Assembly (NCBI GenBank): GCA_013202315.1
Contig: JABMRZ010000286.1
Coordinates: 1-7,118, forward strand
Origin: Candidatus Tariuqbacter arcticus
GTDB lineage: Bacteria > Electryoneota > Tariuqbacteria > Tariuqbacterales > Tariuqbacteraceae
Length of the DNA: 7,118 nt
Direction of reading: 5' to 3'
Shown: positions 1-5,752 of the stretch, piece by piece
Numbering within the stretch: position 1 is the first letter of the stretch
Layout: every line of letters starts with the position of its first letter
Notes under the pieces: model-generated
Seen by the model: only the letters and a program-made list of their open reading frames with translations
The model's database searches: none
Told to the model about the DNA's origin: nothing
Position numbers and translations under genes: made by a program

Positions 1-54
1 CTCGTTTATCATTTGAATACCCTATATTTGTTGTTGTTATAAGAGAAACACTCA

Positions 55-83
55 TGAGAGGGTCTCTTTAGAGAACCCTCTCA
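55..83. terminator. Strong hairpin upstream of the lipoprotein gene, possible terminator
   Basis: Bases 55-63 (TGAGAGGGT) are the exact reverse complement of bases 75-83 (ACCCTCTCA). This gives a 9-bp stem that can extend inward by three pairs past a one-base bulge (T65-A74, C66-G73, T67-A72). The fold is clear, but its role is not. On the + strand it is followed by CAACTTAGC, which has no U-run. On the - strand it is followed by a moderately T-rich stretch. It may end an upstream gene outside the window, act as an operator, or fold in a leader RNA. I am confident in the inverted repeat and unsure that it terminates transcription. Confidence 0.45.
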
Positions 84-242
84 CAACTTAGCATGAAAAT
101 AATAGGCTCGCGGACTTGTGTTACGGCTATTTTCAGAGTAAAGTATATAAATAACAGCATCGTATCTGCCGGTGCTTATATTTTCAAATTTCATAGTGGA
201 TGGTCAAGAAGAGGCTATTCATAAACGATTTGCTCTAAAATC

Positions 243-248
243 AGGGAG
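243..248 (+). promoter_or_regulatory. Shine-Dalgarno site of the lipoprotein gene
   Basis: The purine run AGGGAG precedes two adjacent ATG codons at 252 and 255. It lies 3 bases from the first ATG and 6 bases from the second. The second spacing is closer to the usual optimum, so translation may really begin at 255, giving a protein one residue shorter. The choice does not affect the signal peptide. Confidence 0.6.
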
Positions 249-251
249 ACT

Positions 252-317
252 ATGATGAAAAAATTAATGGCGTTGGCTGCAGGGTTGTGTCTGCTGACAG
301 TCTTAGTGCTGGTGAAC
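252..317 (+). other. Signal peptide preceding lipobox-like Cys23
   Basis: The coding segment gives a short N-terminus with two lysines, a hydrophobic core of about 17 residues, and LVN directly before Cys23 (codon 318-320). Asn at position -1 is unusual, since Gly, Ala or Ser is expected there. The low-complexity polar tether just after the cysteine is typical of lipoproteins and supports signal peptidase II processing. Confidence 0.7.
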
Positions 318-3300
318 TGCGATACTCGAACCCCTTCCGGCAGCGGGGGTGGGACAACCACTAATGTTGCGGAAGTGGAATTGCAGGTTCCGATCGAATT
401 CAAAGCGCCCTCCGGACCTTTGGAGGTTACAGTCAATGCGATAGCCAAGAGTTCCACCGGAGTGGGGATTCCGGATGTTGCAATCGAGTTCATGCTCGAG
501 CCTGGCTATGGAACAATCGCCTATGAAGATTCCGTTACCAATCAATACGGGGTTTTGGAGGCTCAATATTCGGTCGACCTTAATACTTCAATTTCCGAGC
601 AGATTACCGCCCGGGCTTTCAACACCAGCTTCGAGGACACTAAGGTACTGACCATCAATCTATTAGATCAGGAAATTAAATCGGTGTCGATTGATGCGGT
701 CGAGCCTGTGGTATATATCGGCACTGCTATTTCGGTAATCGATACCTTGATTGTCACTGTGGTGGATACCAACAATTTGGGTATTTCAGGATTGTTAGTC
801 AACCTTTCCAGCGGGGCTGGATCGATCACCAATGTCGACACTACAGACAATGCCGGTCAGGTTAAGACCATAATCACTTTCTATAACGATGAGATACCTT
901 CAACCGCGAATGCGATTTCCACTTGGGTATTCGCTTCGTTAGGGGGGAAGACCGATTCAACGAAAATCACGGTGGTCCGGCAGTCGTTCACTCCTGCGCA
1001 GATAGAGCTCACTCCCAATCCGGCTTTCATACTATTGGCAGAGGGGACTCAAGGTATTTCCAATTTAATGACCGTAGTGACCGACGCTGGTGGTAATGGG
1101 GTGGCTGGAATCACGGTGAATCTTTCGGTGTCTCCCACTTCCGGTGTAAATGTAACTCCGCCTGATCCCACCGACGCCGCCGGTGAAACTTCAACCACCA
1201 TCAAGTCTTATGCCAGGGAGGCGGGCGACAGCGTGCGTGTGGTGGCAAGTGTCACTTTAAGCAGTCCTGAAGGGGATTCGCTTTTAACGGACACTACATA
1301 TGTAACCTTCGCGGCTTTGGAGGGGACTATCAGTTCGGTGAATGTGTGGGCTGAGCCGCCGACGCTGACAGTTACTTCGGGAGGGTCAGCCTCATCATCG
1401 ATTTTCGCCCGGGTGCTTGACACCACTAATACCGCCATTCAGAATTTGCAGGTTTCGTTCGTCAGCAGTAAGGGTGCGCTAACGCCGCCGACCTTGACCG
1501 ATTCCGCCGGCGTGGCGATGGTGACTTTTTATTCCAACGGCGATACCGGTCAGGTAGTAATCGCGGCAACAGCGGGTGATAAATCGGATTCGACCATAGT
1601 ACAGGTGAATCAATCGGGCGAAGCCACCGGTTCTCTTACACTCACTACCAATTTAACCGTAATTTACGCCGATGGCAATGTAACTTACGCTATTGTCTCT
1701 GCCACCTTGAAAAATGCGGATAATGAAGCGATTGTGGGCGATACGGTTCATTTCACCGCCTATCCTGTGGAGTCGAAGATAGCTTCGCCCCGGATTACCG
1801 ATTCCACCGGAACGGCAGAAACTACTTTTGATGACCTCGGTCCCGGCTATTTTACCTATCCCGATTCGGCGCGGATTATCGGGAAGTATGATCCGCTGGG
1901 GTTGGCGGACACTTTATATATTATGATTATGCCCGCTCCCACCATCGACCGGATTGAACTTAGTTCGCCAGCGAGCGGCGGTATGGAAGGGAACGGCTAC
2001 GATACCACTTCTGTAACCGCCAAGATTTACCTGGAGGATAATTCTTACGCTCCTCCTGGGACTGCGGTTGAATTTTTTACTACTCTTGGCACATTCGTTC
2101 CCACCGATACCGTAGTACAGCAGGGAGGTAATGCAACGGTTAAATTCGTCAGCGCCACAAGTTTGGATACCGCAGTCATAACCGCTGAGTGTCAGGGTTA
2201 TGTTTCGGACCCTCCATTATTAATTCCCTTCTCCCCAGGCGACCCTGTCGATATAAGTTTAGTCAGCATTGAACCTTCACAGTTGATGGTTGGCGGGCCT
2301 TCGGGGACTTTGACGATTATCGTTCAGGACACAGTCGGGCACGGGGTTTCGAACAAGCAGGTGTCCTGGTCGACAACTCTCGGCACCATAACGACGCTCA
2401 GTATAACCGATGGTCTTGGTTTCGCGGTCGCCTATTTATCGCCTCAGACTGAAGCGGGCATCGCACAAATCACCGCATTCACGCCTGCGGTGGCTGAAAC
2501 GCTCAATTTCGGCATCCCCATCATATCCGGGCTTCCCAGTTCCATCCAGCTTTCATCGAATGTAAATACCATACAGGTTCAGGGAACCGGCGGGCAGGAA
2601 GCCGCTACTTTGACCGCTTCGGTGATGGATCCGAACGGGAATCCTGTTCCTGATAGTATTTTAGTGGTGTTTGAGTTGCTTTCGCCCTATCCTGCCGGCG
2701 CTCAATTCGATAATGGCGGCATAATCGATTCCTCTCTTACAAGTTCCGGTGTAGCGAGGGTGTCTTTGAATTCAGGGACGGCATCGGGCCCGGTCAAGGT
2801 TCAGGCGACCACTTGGGAAGACCCGCCTTTAAATACGCTTCCAATCACCGCTCAAAAATCGAATATAACCATCGCCTCCGGACCGCCCTATGATATCGAC
2901 ATCGACTATAGCTCCGATCCTCAAATCGCCGGTGAGAACGGTATGGGAGCGGCGTTGATGATTGAAGTGAACGCCAGGGTGAGCGATGTTTATGGTAATA
3001 ATGTATCCGGGGAAACCGCGGTGTTCTTCTCGGTCGATACCACGATGCATTCTTTATGGTGGGGTAATTATGCTCATATTGAAGGTGGATCTATAGTAAT
3101 AGACACCACCGGTATCGCTTTCACCAATCTCTATTATAACAGCGAAGCGACCTTTAAATCAGTCAATGTGATTGCGATGTGCGTAAGTGACACTGCCATC
3201 GCCGATACCACCATCTCCGACACCTCCACCGTGATTCTGCCAATTTATGAGGGTGATATGGTATTGACTGTGACTCCGGAGTCACATATGTTCATCCAGG

Positions 3301-3743
3301 TTCCGCCTTATGATGATATTTGTGTGATGCGGGCGAAAGCCACATTGAAGGATGGTCTGAATAATAAAATTAATAATGCGAAGGTCATATTTAACAATGG
3401 GTTAGGTTTATTTTTCTGCGCCGATTCAGGCTATGCAAATGTAACTAATCTTCCTGCGGGTTGGGACACTTTAAGTCATTTGTATTGGCGTTTCGAGACA
3501 TTCACCGGACCCAATCCTATCGACAGCATTAACTATCAGCTGCCAGGTTTCAACCAGCAGAATGGTGAAGCGATTCTTTATATGCGGGCGATTGAAGTCA
3601 ACAGCACTGCGTCTAACCCACCCTATCCCGGCGTCTTCATCGATCCGATGACGCTGGAGGTGATTGGGGAGATTGAAGCGACATTGGACGGCTCCGATAT
3701 TGGTTCCGACCCGGTGAATGTTACCTTCCGACGAAGCGCGTGA
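252..3743 (+). CDS. Large lipoprotein with about ten tandem Ig-like (Big_1/invasin-type) domains
   Basis: This 1163-residue protein is predicted to be exported and lipid-anchored. Residues 1-22 form a signal peptide: Lys3-Lys4, then a hydrophobic core rich in Leu, Val and Ala. Cys23 follows in the lipobox-like context LVNC. A flexible Ser/Gly/Thr-rich tether (about 24-38) leads into beta-rich modules at roughly 42-138, 143-242, 249-353, 360-452, 459-560, 564-660, 666-755, 763-875 and 879-999, then a divergent C-terminal domain (1001-1160). Most modules share the bacterial Ig-like signature of a T-D-x-x-G turn followed by an alternating hydrophobic strand, for example near 198, 307, 416, 516 and 719. 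No catalytic motif, beta-barrel, LysM or C-terminal sorting signal is visible, so it is not an intimin-style autotransporter. Such rods usually act in adhesion or as surface scaffolds. A link to the following pilB and pilC is inferred from order only. The fold class is well supported and the function unknown. Confidence 0.9.
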   Translation: MMKKLMALAAGLCLLTVLVLVNCDTRTPSGSGGGTTTNVAEVELQVPIEFKAPSGPLEVTVNAIAKSSTGVGIPDVAIEFMLEPGYGTIAYEDSVTNQYGVLEAQYSVDLNTSISEQITARAFNTSFEDTKVLTINLLDQEIKSVSIDAVEPVVYIGTAISVIDTLIVTVVDTNNLGISGLLVNLSSGAGSITNVDTTDNAGQVKTIITFYNDEIPSTANAISTWVFASLGGKTDSTKITVVRQSFTPAQIELTPNPAFILLAEGTQGISNLMTVVTDAGGNGVAGITVNLSVSPTSGVNVTPPDPTDAAGETSTTIKSYAREAGDSVRVVASVTLSSPEGDSLLTDTTYVTFAALEGTISSVNVWAEPPTLTVTSGGSASSSIFARVLDTTNTAIQNLQVSFVSSKGALTPPTLTDSAGVAMVTFYSNGDTGQVVIAATAGDKSDSTIVQVNQSGEATGSLTLTTNLTVIYADGNVTYAIVSATLKNADNEAIVGDTVHFTAYPVESKIASPRITDSTGTAETTFDDLGPGYFTYPDSARIIGKYDPLGLADTLYIMIMPAPTIDRIELSSPASGGMEGNGYDTTSVTAKIYLEDNSYAPPGTAVEFFTTLGTFVPTDTVVQQGGNATVKFVSATSLDTAVITAECQGYVSDPPLLIPFSPGDPVDISLVSIEPSQLMVGGPSGTLTIIVQDTVGHGVSNKQVSWSTTLGTITTLSITDGLGFAVAYLSPQTEAGIAQITAFTPAVAETLNFGIPIISGLPSSIQLSSNVNTIQVQGTGGQEAATLTASVMDPNGNPVPDSILVVFELLSPYPAGAQFDNGGIIDSSLTSSGVARVSLNSGTASGPVKVQATTWEDPPLNTLPITAQKSNITIASGPPYDIDIDYSSDPQIAGENGMGAALMIEVNARVSDVYGNNVSGETAVFFSVDTTMHSLWWGNYAHIEGGSIVIDTTGIAFTNLYYNSEATFKSVNVIAMCVSDTAIADTTISDTSTVILPIYEGDMVLTVTPESHMFIQVPPYDDICVMRAKATLKDGLNNKINNAKVIFNNGLGLFFCADSGYANVTNLPAGWDTLSHLYWRFETFTGPNPIDSINYQLPGFNQQNGEAILYMRAIEVNSTASNPPYPGVFIDPMTLEVIGEIEATLDGSDIGSDPVNVTFRRSA
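375..3248 (+). repeat. Tandem array of nine Ig-like domain modules within the lipoprotein
   Basis: The array is a protein-level repeat. The glycine-turn signature recurs near residues 96, 198, 307, 416, 516, 624, 719, 830 and 952, so the period is about 95-120 residues. Each copy is followed by an alternating hydrophobic strand, as in AGVAMVTFYS (419-428) or SGVARVSLN (832-840). Module sequences have diverged widely, which points to an old expansion rather than a recent DNA-level tandem duplication. Module limits are estimated by eye and may be off by about ten residues. Confidence 0.8.
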
Positions 3744-3808
3744 TGCAAGGGTTTGCTGGTTATAGACTATATACACATTGATATTATGGGTTGTATTGTT
3801 GTGAATAG

Positions 3809-3852
3809 GGAGCTGTTGACTCTCCATGGTCGACAGCTTCATCTTATTATTC
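3809..3852 (+). terminator. Probable intrinsic terminator of the lipoprotein gene
   Basis: Bases 3811-3820 pair with 3829-3838 to form a 10-bp stem with one G-U wobble. It extends outward by G3810-U3839 and G3809-C3840, and the loop is 8 bases. The downstream stretch ATCTTATTATTC is U-rich but interrupted. The hairpin lies 66 bases after the lipoprotein stop codon and about 75 bases before pilB. It would wholly or partly separate the two transcription units. The broken U-tract leaves room for read-through. Confidence 0.55.
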
Positions 3853-3885
3853 AAACAAGACGAGTCGAGTGATGCTAACACAAAT

Positions 3886-3897
3886 TATTCCGGAATA
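3886..3897. promoter_or_regulatory. Perfect 12-base palindrome upstream of pilB, possible operator
   Basis: TATTCCGGAATA is identical to its own reverse complement and lies 31 bases before the pilB ATG. With no loop it suits a dimeric DNA-binding protein better than an RNA hairpin. It sits where the pilB promoter or leader should be, after the probable terminator. No matching regulator is encoded in the window, and a 12-base palindrome can arise by chance. Confidence 0.3.
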
Positions 3898-3928
3898 GTA
3901 GTCTAATCAATTAAGAGATTGAACTGAA

Positions 3929-5638
3929 ATGAGTTCTCAGAAAATAGGTGAGATATTAATTGATCAGGGTGTCATCAGCCAAGAGCAGTTGAAGCAGAGT
4001 TTAGGGGAACAGCGTGACAGCCATGCGAGATTGGGCGATATTTTGGTATCCCGCGGTTTTGTGGTAGAAGAGGATGTATACCGGGCGCTGGCTGAACAAA
4101 TGGGTATTGACTTCTTCGATAATGATGCGATTTTAGGCGCCAGGGAAGAAGTAGTTCGATTGATACCGGAAGATTTCGCCAAGCAGAATGTTCTGATAGC
4201 GGTTCAATCGGAGAATTCTTCGGTTAGAGTGGCGATGGCTGACCCGGACGATATCATCATCCAGGATGCGCTTGTGAAGCTTACCAAAATGCAGGTTGAA
4301 CCGGTCTTAGCCACCCCATCGGGCATTCTTCAAGCCATCGAACAGCTGTATATCCGCATCCGCACTCAAGGCGAGGTGAATGAAGTCATCGGCAACTTGC
4401 AGTTCTTTGTTGAAGCGGACAACGAGGAAGAAGGAATGGTCGATATGACTTCCGCCACCACCGAATTAGCCGATGCGCCGATTGTCAAGCTGGTCAATAT
4501 GATGATAGCGGAAGCCTTGAAAGAGCGTTCAACCGATATTCACATCGAGGTGCAGGGAGATTCGGTCTTAGTTCGTTATCGTATTGATGGTGTTTTGCAG
4601 GATGTGATGCGCCCGCCGAGATCGTCTCATCAGGGCATCATTTCCCGCTTGAAAATCATTTCCAAGCTCAATATCGCTGAGAAGCGGCTCCCGCAAGACG
4701 GAAGGTTCACAGTCATTACGCCGAATCAAGAGGTTGATGTCCGCGTTTCCCTCCTCCCCTGTGTGAACGGTGAGAAGATGGTTCTTCGTCTGCTCGATAA
4801 AAGCTCTTTCACCTGGAATTTAACCAGTCTTGGCTTCGATGACCGCGATTTAAAGATATTCCGACGGTGGATTAAGCAGCCTTATGGGATGGTAATTCTG
4901 TCCGGGCCGACCGGCTGCGGGAAATCCACCACCCTGTATGCAGCGCTGAATGAAATTAAATCGACTGAAGATAATATCACCACGGTGGAAGACCCGGTGG
5001 AATACCATATGGATGGGATCAACCAGGTTCAGGTGAAGCCGAAGATAGGACTGACTTTCGCTTCCACAATTCGGCACATTTTGCGTCAGGACCCGGATAA
5101 ATGCCTCATTGGTGAGATTCGAGACAGTGAAACGGCGGATATTGCGGTGAAGTTTTCACTGACCGGGCACTTAGTATTCACTACCCTGCACGCAAACGAC
5201 GCTCCTTCGACAATCACTCGTTTGATAGACATTGGCGTGCCTGAGTATTTGGTCGGCTCCTGTTTGAATATAGTGATGGCTCAGCGTTTAGTCAGGAAGA
5301 TATGCCCCAATTGTAAGGGGAGCTACAAGCCTGAAATCGAAGAACTCCAGGATGCTGGTGTGAATCTGGAAGAATTCCAGGATTTGGAACTCTACCGCGG
5401 GCGGGGGTGCGTGCATTGCAGGGGGACTGGGTATTTCGGCCGGACAGGTATTTTTGAAATCATGGAAATGCGTCAGCCCATCCGCCGATTAGTGTTCGAT
5501 AACGCCAATCAGGAGGACATTCGTGATAGAGCCTTCGCTTTGGGTATGCGCTCTCTCCGTGAAGAAGGATTCAATAAAGTCAAGCGTGGAGTAACCACAC
5601 TGCAGGAGATTCAACGAATCACGGTGCAGGAATATTAG
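3929..5638 (+). CDS. pilB: Type IV pilus assembly ATPase PilB (GspE/MshE family)
   Basis: This is the cytoplasmic hexameric ATPase that powers pilin polymerisation, or pseudopilin assembly in a type II secretion system, through the platform protein PilC. The 569-residue length is normal for PilB. Residues 5-57 form an MshEN-type region with two 24-residue motifs, and the rest of the N-terminal domain runs to about 145. The ATPase core carries the Walker A motif GPTGCGKST (326-334), the Asp box with E354, D355, P356 and E358, Walker B GEIRD (395-399), and the His box around H414 and H421. Four cysteines, C459/C462 and C494/C497, form the zinc site of assembly ATPases, which retraction ATPases (PilT) lack. 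The start is preceded only by a weak AAGAGA about 10 bases upstream, but the MshEN motif begins at residue 5 and fixes the N-terminus well. pilC follows after 114 bases. The family is certain; whether the system is T4P or T2SS cannot be decided here. Confidence 0.96.
   Translation: MSSQKIGEILIDQGVISQEQLKQSLGEQRDSHARLGDILVSRGFVVEEDVYRALAEQMGIDFFDNDAILGAREEVVRLIPEDFAKQNVLIAVQSENSSVRVAMADPDDIIIQDALVKLTKMQVEPVLATPSGILQAIEQLYIRIRTQGEVNEVIGNLQFFVEADNEEEGMVDMTSATTELADAPIVKLVNMMIAEALKERSTDIHIEVQGDSVLVRYRIDGVLQDVMRPPRSSHQGIISRLKIISKLNIAEKRLPQDGRFTVITPNQEVDVRVSLLPCVNGEKMVLRLLDKSSFTWNLTSLGFDDRDLKIFRRWIKQPYGMVILSGPTGCGKSTTLYAALNEIKSTEDNITTVEDPVEYHMDGINQVQVKPKIGLTFASTIRHILRQDPDKCLIGEIRDSETADIAVKFSLTGHLVFTTLHANDAPSTITRLIDIGVPEYLVGSCLNIVMAQRLVRKICPNCKGSYKPEIEELQDAGVNLEEFQDLELYRGRGCVHCRGTGYFGRTGIFEIMEMRQPIRRLVFDNANQEDIRDRAFALGMRSLREEGFNKVKRGVTTLQEIQRITVQEY
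3941..4099 (+). other. MshEN-type tandem motifs in PilB (putative c-di-GMP-binding region)
   Basis: Residues 5-28 and 34-57 each fit the 24-residue pattern (R/K)-(L/I)-G-x-x-L-x-x-x-G, then a hydrophobic pair, Leu (Val in copy 2), Leu and a final Gln. They are separated by exactly five residues, the arrangement known for the cyclic di-GMP-binding N-domain of MshE. The second copy starts with the canonical R34-L35-G36. The first starts with K5-I6-G7, a conservative change. Binding is inferred from the pattern. Confidence 0.7.
5303..5419 (+). other. Tetracysteine zinc-binding segment of PilB
   Basis: Residues C459-P-N-C462 and C494-V-H-C497 form two CxxC pairs separated by 31 residues. This matches the zinc-binding subdomain of GspE/PilB assembly ATPases and argues against a PilT-type retraction ATPase. 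All four cysteines are intact. Confidence 0.88.
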
Positions 5639-5705
5639 TATCAACGGTAGCGCTTCAAAGGCTGGAGCCTCGTAGGTTATTAATACAGATTTTCATTGAA
5701 GACAC

Positions 5706-5725
5706 TACGCATACATCAATGCGTA
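5706..5725. repeat. Inverted repeat in the pilB-pilC spacer
   Basis: TACGCAT (5706-5712) is the exact reverse complement of ATGCGTA (5719-5725), with a 6-base loop. No T-run follows, so it is not an intrinsic terminator. It ends 16 bases before the pilC ribosome binding site. It could be an operator, an RNA processing or stability element between the two coding regions, or chance. A smaller stem, AGGC/GCCT, lies at 5659-5670. Confidence 0.4.
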
Positions 5726-5752
5726 TATAGCGCAGAAGACTGGAGAATTTGA

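Noticed and set aside
1..12. Possible start of a divergent - strand gene (ATG read from base 12 leftward, preceded by AGGG seven bases upstream)
   Set aside because: Only four codons lie inside the window, so coding potential cannot be judged. If real, the 55-83 hairpin would lie between divergent genes.
3..71. Possible 3' end of an upstream + strand gene (open frame from base 3 to a TAG at 69-71)
   Set aside because: It has only 22 codons, no recognisable motif, and would end inside the hairpin. This is too little to call a gene.
116..152. AT-rich TATATAAA stretch with upstream TTGTGT or TTACGG as a sigma-70-type promoter for the lipoprotein gene
   Set aside because: Spacing between the boxes is poor (23 bases for TTGTGT; about 18-20 for the weak TTACGG), and promoter rules for this lineage are unknown.
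201..216. Sigma-54-like GG-N10-GC spacing (GG at 202-203, GC at 214-215) upstream of the lipoprotein gene
   Set aside because: Only the four invariant bases and one flanking T fit; the rest of the -24/-12 consensus is poor. Such a match is expected often by chance.
215..493. Short antisense open frames over the start of the lipoprotein gene, and similar ones elsewhere inside the three genes
   Set aside because: They lie opposite strong coding frames, share no family motif, and follow from the codon pattern of the real genes.
252..3743. Intimin/invasin-type outer-membrane autotransporter
   Set aside because: There is no beta-barrel or LysM region, and the N-terminus looks like a lipoprotein signal. 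Only the Ig-like modules are shared with that family.
3471..3881. A 136-codon antisense open frame across the lipoprotein 3' end and the intergenic gap
   Set aside because: It overlaps conserved-looking coding sequence, has no recognisable domain, and crosses the terminator-like hairpin. It is best explained as a chance open frame.
3929..5638. PilT-type retraction ATPase
   Set aside because: The 569-residue length, the N-terminal MshEN-type domain and the tetracysteine zinc site are features of assembly ATPases.
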